Assembly (NCBI GenBank): GCA_035632095.1
Contig: DASQHM010000089.1
Coordinates: 1 to 30,082, forward strand
Direction: 5' to 3'
DNA from: DASQHM01 sp035632095
GTDB taxonomy: Bacteria; Pseudomonadota; Alphaproteobacteria; Ferrovibrionales; Ferrovibrionaceae
DNA length: 30,082 nt
Part shown: positions 17,269 through 23,649 of the stretch, piece by piece
How positions within the stretch are numbered: the stretch's first letter is position 1
How the letters are laid out: each line of letters opens with the position of its first letter
The notes under the pieces: generated by a model
Seen by the model: the letters and a program-made list of their open reading frames with translations, nothing else
The model's database searches: none
What the model was told of the DNA's origin: nothing
Position numbers and translations under genes: made by a program

Positions 17269-17865
17269 TCAGGCGGTTCTCCGGCGCCAGCGCCCATAGT
17301 CTTCCGGCGTATCGACGTCGTGCAGCGTGTCGACCATGGCCACGCGCATTCGCGCAAGATTGGCGAGCGTATCGCTCAAGGCCACCGCACTCGACCAGCG
17401 CACGCCGGAAAAGGCGCGGCGAACATGTCGCCGCTCGCGGAAGCCGACAAGCCAGTAGCCGCCGTCGCTCGCCGGACCGAAGACCGCGTCGTGACCGGCC
17501 AACGCCCGGAATGCCGAGGCGATGCGATCCGCGTTCGCATCGGGAATGTCCGAGCCGACGATCACCGCGGGTCCGCGCGGCAATGCTTCATAGGCGCTTC
17601 GCATGCGCGCGCCCAGGTCGCCCCGTTTCTGGCTCACGCGAGCGAAGCGCATGGGCCAGAACCCCGAGCGCATGTCCCGCAGTTCGGCGATGGCGAGCCA
17701 CAGCGTCCAGCGCCGATCGCGTCCGAGCCGTCGAAGCAGTGCAAAGCATTCACCGCGATAGAACCTCGTCGCCTCGGCGAAGCCGATGCCGCGCGCCAGG
17801 CGCGTCTTGACCTGCCCGCGGCGCGGTGCTTTGACGAATACGATCAGATTGGGCCGGCGGCGCAC
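17269..17865 (-). CDS. TIGR04282/DUF2064-type glycosyltransferase-like protein
   Basis: The 198-residue product has the nucleotidyl/glycosyltransferase-A-like features of the TIGR04282 family: LIVFVKAPRRGQVKTRLARGIG at the start, AVIVGSDIPDANADRIASAF in the middle, DAVFGPASDGGYWLVGF, and LHDVDTPEDYGRW at the end. The family name refers to arsenosugar biosynthesis, but many members have no link to arsenic. I prefer GTG 17865 over ATG 17892: GAGG lies about 6 nt upstream of the GTG and overlaps the stop codon of the upstream glycosyltransferase gene, a classic coupled arrangement. It is probably co-transcribed with that gene; function remains unproven. Confidence 0.85.
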   Translation of the reverse strand: MRRRPNLIVFVKAPRRGQVKTRLARGIGFAEATRFYRGECFALLRRLGRDRRWTLWLAIAELRDMRSGFWPMRFARVSQKRGDLGARMRSAYEALPRGPAVIVGSDIPDANADRIASAFRALAGHDAVFGPASDGGYWLVGFRERRHVRRAFSGVRWSSAVALSDTLANLARMRVAMVDTLHDVDTPEDYGRWRRRTA

Positions 17866-17872
17866 GGGAACC

Positions 17873-18553
17873 TCAGCCGTACAGGCGCGCAAGAAGGCGC
17901 GGCGGCACGCCTAGCGTATAGAGCGCAAGACAACCGAGATTGCGCAAGCTGCGCCAGACATAGCCGTCGCGCCGGTAACGCGCCGCCGATGTCACCGCGG
18001 CGCTCCGCAACGGATGGAGGCGGCGGCGCCCGATGCGGCGCACCATGTCCACATCCTCCATGAGCGGCATGGCGCGATAGCCGCCGAGGCGGCGATAGAA
18101 GTCGCGCGACAGCAGCAGGCCTTGATCGCCGTAGGGAAGCGCCAATAGCCGCGTTCTGACCGCGACAATCCGCTCGAGCACGCGCGCCTCCAGCCGAGTG
18201 TCGTCGAGTTTGAACGCGAACACCGCGGCGCGCTCGCCGTTTGCCGGATCCGCCATGAACGACGCCGCATCTTCGGACCACTTGTCGTCGAGGCGCGTGT
18301 CCGCGTGAAGGAACAGGAGCCAATCGCCCAGCGCCGCATCGCCGCCCACGCGAAGCTGCGCGCCGCGGCCGCGCGGCGCCGCGGCGACGCGGCATCCCGC
18401 CTCCAGGGCCAGATCCACCGTCCCGTCGCTCGACCCGCCGTCGGCCACGATTACCTCCGCCAGAAGGTCTGCGCCCCGGCCGCGCCTGAGGGCGCTCAAG
18501 GTGGAGGTCAACTCCTCGACGGCGTTCAAGGTCGGAATGACCGCGCTCAGCAT
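17873..18553 (-). CDS. TIGR04283-type family 2 glycosyltransferase
   Basis: This GT-A fold glycosyltransferase of about 226 residues begins MLSAVIPTLNAVEELTSTLS. It has EVIVADGGSSDGTVDLAL, a DxD-like motif in FLHADTRLDD, GDQGLLLSRDFYRRLGGY and PLMEDVDMVRRIGR, all typical of the TIGR04283 subgroup. It should transfer a sugar from a nucleotide donor; donor and acceptor are not readable. ATG 18553 lies 6 nt after TATACT on the minus strand with no ribosome-binding site, so a leaderless start is likely. The partner TIGR04282 gene follows directly. In some bacteria this pair sits with radical SAM arsenosugar genes (arsS); none is seen here. Confidence 0.88.
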   Translation of the reverse strand: MLSAVIPTLNAVEELTSTLSALRRGRGADLLAEVIVADGGSSDGTVDLALEAGCRVAAAPRGRGAQLRVGGDAALGDWLLFLHADTRLDDKWSEDAASFMADPANGERAAVFAFKLDDTRLEARVLERIVAVRTRLLALPYGDQGLLLSRDFYRRLGGYRAMPLMEDVDMVRRIGRRRLHPLRSAAVTSAARYRRDGYVWRSLRNLGCLALYTLGVPPRLLARLYG

Positions 18554-18606
18554 CGGCGAAGTATAAGCGCGCCAAGGATTTTCAGGAGATCCGGCAAATG
18601 GCAATT

Positions 18607-18621
18607 GTTCTTGTTATGTTC
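18607..18621 (+). promoter_or_regulatory. LexA (SOS) box of alphaproteobacterial type
   Basis: GTTC (18607-18610), seven bases, then GTTC (18618-18621) match the direct-repeat GTTC-N7-GTTC operator known for alphaproteobacterial LexA. The box covers the -35 hexamer TTGTTA (18611-18616) of the adjacent promoter, which is the geometry expected of a repressor site. It lies 54 bp upstream of the divergent glycosyltransferase start as well. Confidence 0.7.
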
Positions 18622-18646
18622 CAGAATGCGGCATAGACTTTCTGCC
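18611..18646 (+). promoter_or_regulatory. Promoter of the radical SAM gene
   Basis: TTGTTA (18611-18616) and TAGACT (18634-18639) are separated by exactly 17 nt. The -10 ends 7 nt before ATG 18647, so transcription should start at or next to the start codon. The overlapping LexA box would block polymerase until DNA damage. Confidence 0.6.
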
Positions 18647-19753
18647 ATGACACCCGCGCAAGACCCCTTCTCCATGACCAAGGTTCCTGCGCCCGACGCG
18701 CGGCGCGGGCGTGGCGCGGTCAGCAATGCCTCTGGCCGTTACGAGGAAGAAGCGCGCGTGGCCATGGACGACGGATGGGGCACCCTCGATCAAGAGGCGC
18801 CCCCGCTCAAGACCACGATCACGATCGACACGACGCGAACCATCATCGCGCGGAACCAATCGCCGGATATCTCGTTCGACCGCTCGATCAATCCCTATCG
18901 GGGATGCGAGCACGGCTGCATCTATTGCTTCGCACGGCCGACCCATGCCTTCCTCGGCCTGTCGCCGGGGCTCGACTTCGAGAGCAAGCTGTTCGTCAAG
19001 CCCGATGCGGCGAAACTGCTGGCCAAGGAATTGAGCGCGCCGAACTATCGCTGCGACGTCATCGCCATCGGCACCAACACCGATCCCTATCAGCCGATCG
19101 AGCGGTCGAACCAGATCATGCGGCAAATCCTCGAAGTGCTGGCGGCGTTCAACCATCCGGTCGGCATCGTCACAAAATCGGCGCTGGTGACCCGCGATAT
19201 CGACCTGCTGGCGCCCATGGCGGCAAGAAAGCTGGCCAAGGTCGCGATTTCGGTAACGACGTTGGATAGGCGATTGGCGCGATTGATGGAGCCACGCGCG
19301 GCGACGCCGGAGCGCCGGCTCGAGGCCATTCGCACGCTGAACCAGGCCGGAGTGCCCTGCGGCGTCATGACGGCGCCGATGATTCCAGGCCTGAACGATC
19401 AGGAATTGGAAAGCATTCTCGAAGCGTCACGCGATGCCGGCGCGGCGGAAGCCGGATACGTGGTGCTGCGCCTGCCGCTCGAAATCAAGGATTTGTTCCG
19501 CGAATGGTTGAGGTCGAACTATCCCAACCGGGCCGACCGCGTGATGAGCCTGGTTCGCCAGATGCGGGGTGGCCGCGACTACGATGCGACGTTCTTCAAG
19601 CGCGGCGTCGGCCAGGGGCCCGTCGCCCAGCTCATCAATCGCCGGTTCAATCTTGCGGTCAAACGGCTCGGCATGAACCAACGGCGCCTGAAGCTCGACA
19701 CCAGCCAATTCCGCAAGCCGCCCCGCTCCGGCGATCAGCTCGCGCTGCTCTGA
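18647..19753 (+). CDS. PA0069-family radical SAM protein (SplB-like)
   Basis: This 368-residue radical SAM protein binds a 4Fe-4S cluster through CEHGCIYC (Cys87, Cys91, Cys94; CxxxCxxC). Other landmarks are SFDRSINPYRG, AIGTNTDPYQPIE, VGIVTKSALVTRDIDLL, TAPMIPGLND and VVLRLPLEIKDLFREWL. These match the PA0069 family, which is related to spore photoproduct lyase (SplB); its substrate is unproven. ATG 18647 was selected because it is positioned correctly behind a promoter carrying a LexA box; an in-frame ATG at 18626 would lie upstream of the -10. SOS control plus SplB similarity suggests a DNA-repair or nucleic-acid role. RNase HII follows 33 bp downstream. Confidence 0.9.
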   Translation: MTPAQDPFSMTKVPAPDARRGRGAVSNASGRYEEEARVAMDDGWGTLDQEAPPLKTTITIDTTRTIIARNQSPDISFDRSINPYRGCEHGCIYCFARPTHAFLGLSPGLDFESKLFVKPDAAKLLAKELSAPNYRCDVIAIGTNTDPYQPIERSNQIMRQILEVLAAFNHPVGIVTKSALVTRDIDLLAPMAARKLAKVAISVTTLDRRLARLMEPRAATPERRLEAIRTLNQAGVPCGVMTAPMIPGLNDQELESILEASRDAGAAEAGYVVLRLPLEIKDLFREWLRSNYPNRADRVMSLVRQMRGGRDYDATFFKRGVGQGPVAQLINRRFNLAVKRLGMNQRRLKLDTSQFRKPPRSGDQLALL

Positions 19754-19786
19754 GGCGCCCGGTGCGACTCGACTATAGTCGTGCCC

Positions 19787-20389
19787 ATGGGTCCGACCTA
19801 TGCGTTCGAACGGCGTCTCGGCGGCGTGGTCTGCGGCATCGATGAAGTGGGCCGCGGGCCGCTCGCCGGGCCGGTCGTCGCGGCGGCGGTGATCCTCGAC
19901 CCGGCACGCGTACCGTCAGGAATAAATGACTCAAAAGCGCTGCCGAAGGCGAAGCGCGAAATACTTGAGATCGAAATTCGGGCCAATGCGCGGGTTGCCC
20001 TCGGCTCGGCCTCGGTCGAGGAGATCGACCGGCTCAACATACTTTGGGCCAGCATGCTCGCCATGCGGCGCGCCTTCGACGGTCTGGGACAGACAGCGGA
20101 TCATGCGTTGATCGACGGCAATCGGGCGCCCGAGCTGCCCTGCGCGGCGCATCCGTTGGTCGATGGCGATGCGCGCTGTCTATCTATTGCCGCCGCTTCC
20201 ATCGTCGCAAAGGTGGCGCGGGACCGCTTGATGGCGGAACTCGCTCTCGCGCACCCCGAATACGGCTGGGAGCGCAACGCCGGCTACGGCACGGCGGAGC
20301 ACCTCGCGGCGCTCGCCCGCCTCGGCCCGACGCCGCACCACCGCACCAGCTTCGCGCCGGTACGCGCCTGCCTGGCCGCGGCGGGGTAG
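19787..20389 (+). CDS. rnhB: Ribonuclease HII
   Basis: RNase HII cuts RNA in RNA-DNA hybrids and starts removal of misincorporated ribonucleotides. The 200-residue product has CGIDEVGRGPLAGPVVAAAV (catalytic Asp19, Glu20), INDSKALPKAKRE, LIDGN (Asp110), SIAAASIVAKVARDRLM and GYGTAEHLAAL, so all family landmarks are intact. ATG 19787 is preferred over GTG 19781; there is no ribosome-binding site, but TATAGT ends 7 nt upstream inside the 12-bp palindrome CGACTATAGTCG, and a GACTC (CcrM) site adjoins. It may also be read from the radical SAM promoter 33 bp upstream. In many alphaproteobacteria rnhB is followed by ccrM; here leuA intervenes. Confidence 0.95.
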   Translation: MGPTYAFERRLGGVVCGIDEVGRGPLAGPVVAAAVILDPARVPSGINDSKALPKAKREILEIEIRANARVALGSASVEEIDRLNILWASMLAMRRAFDGLGQTADHALIDGNRAPELPCAAHPLVDGDARCLSIAAASIVAKVARDRLMAELALAHPEYGWERNAGYGTAEHLAALARLGPTPHHRTSFAPVRACLAAAG

Positions 20390-20714
20390 CCGGCGTAGCG
20401 GGCCACGTTGACCAACGGCTTCGGCCCGGGTAGGGTCACTTCGCATGTTGACGCCATTGGCCATTCGCGCGCTCGCGCTTCGACTTAGGCGCCCGGCACT
20501 CTTCGGAGGCCGGGATGTCGCCTTTGCTTACGCGCGCACCCAAAGCCATGCAACGTCACATGTTCAACCCCAAGCCTGAAATCTACGCCGTTACAACCGC
20601 TTCGGCCGCTCCTGATGGAGCGCCGATCCGTGCGATTCAGCCTTGGAGCGTGACGGTGCCGGCGCGCACCAATCCTTCCTTCTGACAGGATCAAGTCCTG
20701 ACCGGAGCACCGTT
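20390..20714 (+). promoter_or_regulatory. leuA leader region with candidate promoter and hairpins
   Basis: This 325-bp gap between rnhB and leuA appears structured. TTGACC (20408-20413) and TAGGGT (20431-20436) with a 17-nt spacer form a candidate promoter. A Leu-rich short ORF starts 8 nt later. Hairpins follow: CCCGGC/GCCGGG with an inner CTC-TTCG-GAG (20492-20514), CGCTCC-TGAT-GGAGCG (20607-20622), GGTGC/GCACC (20655-20670) followed by a T/C-rich stretch, and CAGGA/TCCTG (20686-20700) next to the leuA ribosome-binding site. AGGAT (20687-20691) can pair instead with ATCCT (20672-20676). The layout resembles transcription attenuation, but this is inference and no long U-run is present. Confidence 0.5.
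20445..20579 (+). CDS. Candidate leuA leader peptide, 44 aa
   Basis: This short ORF begins MLTPLAIRALALRLRRPALF, with six Leu in the first 19 codons, then loses the Leu bias and ends 135 bp before leuA. A stable hairpin with a TTCG loop (20492-20514) overlaps codons 16-24, directly after most of the Leu codons. Its ATG lies 8 nt after a -10-like TAGGGT, or may use AGGG as a weak ribosome-binding site. Leader peptides that sense charged tRNA-Leu usually have consecutive Leu codons, which are absent here, so it may be fortuitous. Confidence 0.35.
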   Translation: MLTPLAIRALALRLRRPALFGGRDVAFAYARTQSHATSHVQPQA

Positions 20715-22397
20715 ATGCCAACCATGCCCATTCACAAGTACCGAGCGTTCACACCCATAAACTTGCCCGACCGGCGCTGGCCGACCCGCGTCATCGACCG
20801 GGCGCCCATCTGGTGCAGCGTCGATTTGCGCGACGGCAACCAGGCGCTGGTCGAGCCCATGGATCGCCTGAAGAAGCTCAAATTCTTCGAGCATCTGGTG
20901 AAACTCGGATTCAAGGAAATCGAGGTCGGTTTTCCGGCCGCCTCCGAGACCGACTTCGATTTCATACGCCACATCATCGAGCACCGGATGATCCCGGACG
21001 ACGTGACCATCCAGGTGCTGACCCAGGCGCGCGAGCCGCTCATCCAGCGCACCATGGAATCCATCGAAGGTTCCAAGAACGCCATCCTGCATCTCTACAA
21101 TTCGACCTCGACCCTGCAGCGCCGCGTCGTGTTCGATCTCGACCGCGAGGGCGTGAAGAACATCGCGCTCGACGCCACCAAGTACGTCAAATCGCTGGCG
21201 CCGCGCCTCGAGGCGGGCGGCACCAATCTGCGCTTCCAGTATTCGCCCGAAAGCTTCACCGGCACCGAATTGGACTATGCGCTCGACGTCTGCCACGGCG
21301 TGATGGACATCTGGCAGCCGACCGAAAAGCGCAAGATCGTGTTCAATCTGCCGGCCACGGTCGAAATGGCCTCGCCCAACATCTATGCCGACCAGATCGA
21401 ATGGATGCATCGCAACTTCAAGGAGCGGGAAAAGATCATCCTGAGCCTGCATCCGCACAACGACCGCGGCACCGCGGTGGCGGCAACGGAACTCGGCGTC
21501 ATGGCGGGCGCCGAGCGCATCGAGGGCACGCTGTTCGGCAACGGCGAGCGCACCGGCAACGTCGACATCGTGACCCTGGCGCTCAACATGTTCAGCCAGG
21601 GCGTGGATCCGAAGCTCGACTTCCGCGATATCAATTCGTCCATCGAAGTGGCGGAGTATTGCAATCAGCTGCCGGTGCATCAGCGGCACCCTTATGCGGG
21701 CGAGCTGGTCTACACGGCGTTCTCCGGATCGCACCAGGATGCGATCAAGAAGGGCATGACCGCCATGGGCTCGCGCAACAGCGAGGTCTGGGAGGTGCCC
21801 TACCTGCCCATCGATCCGAAGGACGTCGGCCGTTCCTACGAGGCGATCATCCGGGTCAACAGCCAGTCGGGCAAAGGCGGCGTCGCCTATCTTCTGCACG
21901 CCGAATATGGCATCGACATGCCGCGCGAGTTGCAGATCGAGTTCAGCCAGGTCATCCAGGAAGTCGCCGACGCGACAGGCAAGGAAATCGTGCCGGAAGA
22001 AATCTGGCGGCACTTCCGCGCCACCTATCTCGACACGGACAAGCCATACCGCCTCAACGACTACCGTCTGCGGAGCGATTCCCACGCGAGCGAGATTGTC
22101 ATCTGCTCCGCCGACATCGCCGTCAACGGCAAAGTGCGGACCATTGAGGGCCGCGGCAACGGTCCAATCGACGCCTTCATCGCCGCCTTGAAGCGCGAGT
22201 GCGGCCTTTCGGTGAACGTGATGGACTATCACCAGGACGCCATCGGCCACGGCTCGGGCGTCAACGCGGTTTGCTTCATCCGCCTCGACGGCGGCGGCGG
22301 CAACGAGCGTTTCGGCGTCGGCATCCACGCCAATACGGTGACGGCCTCGCTCAAGGCCATCGTCAGCGGCGTGAACCGCCTCCAAGCGAACAAGTAG
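20715..22397 (+). CDS. leuA: 2-isopropylmalate synthase
   Basis: LeuA condenses acetyl-CoA with 2-oxoisovalerate, the first committed step of leucine synthesis. The 560-residue length and N-terminal pattern INLPDRRWPTRVIDRAP then WCSVDLRDGNQALVEPMD match the longer LeuA type. The HMGL-like TIM barrel continues with GFPAASETDFDF, LHPHNDRGTAVAATELG and GTLFGNGERTGNVDIVTLAL. A C-terminal LeuA dimer/allosteric domain (about 420-560) includes GNGPIDAFIAAL and DGGGGNERFGVGIHANTVTAS and usually gives leucine feedback inhibition. ATG 20715 has GGAG about 7 nt upstream. It interrupts the usual rnhB-ccrM neighbourhood and has its own leader. A perfect 16-bp stem follows. Confidence 0.95.
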   Translation: MPTMPIHKYRAFTPINLPDRRWPTRVIDRAPIWCSVDLRDGNQALVEPMDRLKKLKFFEHLVKLGFKEIEVGFPAASETDFDFIRHIIEHRMIPDDVTIQVLTQAREPLIQRTMESIEGSKNAILHLYNSTSTLQRRVVFDLDREGVKNIALDATKYVKSLAPRLEAGGTNLRFQYSPESFTGTELDYALDVCHGVMDIWQPTEKRKIVFNLPATVEMASPNIYADQIEWMHRNFKEREKIILSLHPHNDRGTAVAATELGVMAGAERIEGTLFGNGERTGNVDIVTLALNMFSQGVDPKLDFRDINSSIEVAEYCNQLPVHQRHPYAGELVYTAFSGSHQDAIKKGMTAMGSRNSEVWEVPYLPIDPKDVGRSYEAIIRVNSQSGKGGVAYLLHAEYGIDMPRELQIEFSQVIQEVADATGKEIVPEEIWRHFRATYLDTDKPYRLNDYRLRSDSHASEIVICSADIAVNGKVRTIEGRGNGPIDAFIAALKRECGLSVNVMDYHQDAIGHGSGVNAVCFIRLDGGGGNERFGVGIHANTVTASLKAIVSGVNRLQANK

Positions 22398-22405
22398 CCC
22401 GGATC

Positions 22406-22544
22406 GAATCCCTGGTAGGCCGCAGCCGCGCGGCCTACCAGGGATCGCGGCCGAGTCGTCCACAGCCGTCTGTGCCAAACCCTGTGCAAGACTCTGTTAA
22501 GCTCTTGATTCAAAAACCGATTGACGCGACTCGCGGGCTGACTC
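22406..22544. promoter_or_regulatory. Cluster of six GANTC (CcrM) sites before ccrM
   Basis: GANTC sites lie at 22406-22410 (GAATC), 22453-22457 (GAGTC), 22490-22494 (GACTC), 22507-22511 (GATTC), 22528-22532 (GACTC) and 22540-22544 (GACTC). GANTC is the target of CcrM, whose gene starts at 22558. In Caulobacter, methylation of GANTC sites in the ccrM promoter region reduces its transcription, so these sites are probably autoregulatory. Confidence 0.75.
22408..22445 (+). repeat. Perfect 16-bp inverted repeat downstream of leuA
   Basis: The arms at 22408-22423 (starting ATCCCTGG) and 22430-22445 (ending CCAGGGAT) are exactly complementary, with a 6-nt loop AGCCGC. It starts 11 bp after the leuA stop. 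It could terminate leuA transcription, but no T-run follows on the plus strand; it may instead be an extragenic palindrome family or an RNA 3'-end stabiliser. Confidence 0.75.
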
Positions 22545-22557
22545 AAAGTGGCGGCCC
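22521..22557 (+). promoter_or_regulatory. Candidate ccrM promoter
   Basis: TTGACG (22521-22526) is a good -35. A 17-nt spacer leads to CAAAGT (22544-22549), a weak -10 that ends 8 nt before ATG 22558, so a leaderless transcript is possible. Two GANTC sites fall within the spacer or touch the -10, placing methylation where polymerase contacts DNA. Confidence 0.4.
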
Positions 22558-23649
22558 ATGCGGGGGAACGTTCACGGTGCATCGCGGCTGAACCGGGTCA
22601 TCCACGGCGATTGCGCCGAGGTGATGGCCGCTCTGCCGGCCGCGTCGGTCGATTTGGTCTTCGCCGACCCGCCCTACAACCTTCAGCTCCAAAATGCACT
22701 CCGACGGCCCAACGACTCATTGGTCGATGCGGTCGACGACGACTGGGACAAGTTCGCCGACTTCGCCGCCTACGACGCCTTCACGCGCGCGTGGCTCAAG
22801 GCGGCGCATCGGTTGTTGAAGGACGACGGCACGCTCTGGGTCATCGGCAGCTATCACAACATTTTTCGCGTCGGCGCGATCCTGCAGGATCTCGGCTTCT
22901 GGATCCTGAACGACATCGTGTGGCGCAAGACCAACCCGATGCCGAATTTCCGCGGCAAGCGCTTCACCAACGCGCACGAGACCATGATCTGGTGCGCCAA
23001 GAACCGCGAGCAGAAGCGCTACACCTTCAACTACGAAGCCATGAAGGCGCTGAACGACGACCTACAAATGCGCTCCGACTGGCTGCTGCCGATCTGCTCC
23101 GGCGGCGAACGCCTGAAGCAGAACGGCAGCAAGGCGCACGCGACCCAGAAGCCTGAAGCCCTGCTGCATCGCGTGTTGTTGGCGGCATCGGAACCGGGCG
23201 ACGTGGTGCTCGATCCCTTCTTCGGTTCCGGCACTACAGGCGCGGTGGCGCAGCGTCTCGGCCGCTCGTGGATCGGCATCGAACGCGAGGCGCGCTACGT
23301 GGCGCTGGCGGAAGAACGCATTGCGCGCGTGCAGCCGCTGGCGCCGGAGGATCGCGAGATCGCGAGATCGCGCCGCGCCGAACCGCGCATACCCTTCGGC
23401 TGGGTGGTCGAGCGCGGCCTGTTGCAGCCCGGTACGATCCTGACCGATACGACCGGACGCTACCGCGCCAAGGTTCGCGCCGACGGCTCGCTCGTCGCAG
23501 CCGACGCCACCGGCTCGATCCATAAGATCGGCGCCCATGTGCAGGGCGCCAGCGCCTGCAACGGCTGGACCTTCTGGCATTTCGACGTGGAAGGCCGGCG
23601 CGTCGCCATCGACGTGTTGCGCCAGAAGCTCAGGAGCGACCTCTCCTAA
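22558..23649 (+). CDS. ccrM: Cell-cycle DNA methyltransferase CcrM (GANTC adenine-N6)
   Basis: CcrM methylates adenine in GANTC late in the cell cycle of alphaproteobacteria and links replication to transcription. The 363-residue product is a beta-class methyltransferase: the catalytic motif IV is DPPYNLQL (37-44) near the N terminus and the SAM-binding motif I is DPFFGSGTTGAVA (219-231) near the end of the catalytic domain. A C-terminal RAMA-type domain (about 278-350) carries RGLLQPGTILTDTTGRY and VQGASACNGWTFWHF and is typical of CcrM, where it helps DNA recognition. No restriction endonuclease is adjacent, as expected for an orphan methyltransferase. Its last 20 nt overlap the convergent mutY. 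An 8-bp tandem repeat lies at 23350-23372 in the interdomain linker. Confidence 0.95.
   Translation: MRGNVHGASRLNRVIHGDCAEVMAALPAASVDLVFADPPYNLQLQNALRRPNDSLVDAVDDDWDKFADFAAYDAFTRAWLKAAHRLLKDDGTLWVIGSYHNIFRVGAILQDLGFWILNDIVWRKTNPMPNFRGKRFTNAHETMIWCAKNREQKRYTFNYEAMKALNDDLQMRSDWLLPICSGGERLKQNGSKAHATQKPEALLHRVLLAASEPGDVVLDPFFGSGTTGAVAQRLGRSWIGIEREARYVALAEERIARVQPLAPEDREIARSRRAEPRIPFGWVVERGLLQPGTILTDTTGRYRAKVRADGSLVAADATGSIHKIGAHVQGASACNGWTFWHFDVEGRRVAIDVLRQKLRSDLS
23350..23372 (+). repeat. Short tandem repeat, unit GATCGCGA, inside ccrM
   Basis: Almost three copies of GATCGCGA are present. The 8-bp unit is not a multiple of three, so gain or loss of one unit would shift the frame just before the RAMA domain. 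With under three copies, slippage is expected to be rare. Confidence 0.6.

Noticed and set aside
18305..18646. N-terminal extension of the radical SAM protein
   Set aside because: It runs antisense through the glycosyltransferase gene and through the promoter/LexA box; the family sequence starts after ATG 18647.
20691..22478. A 595-codon open frame antisense to leuA
   Set aside because: Its composition is the mirror of leuA codon bias, it has no domain, and leuA is an intact full-length enzyme.
22497..22511. CtrA-type TTAA-N7-TTAA site before ccrM
   Set aside because: Only the first half-site TTAA is present; the second position reads ATTC, so the match is too weak.
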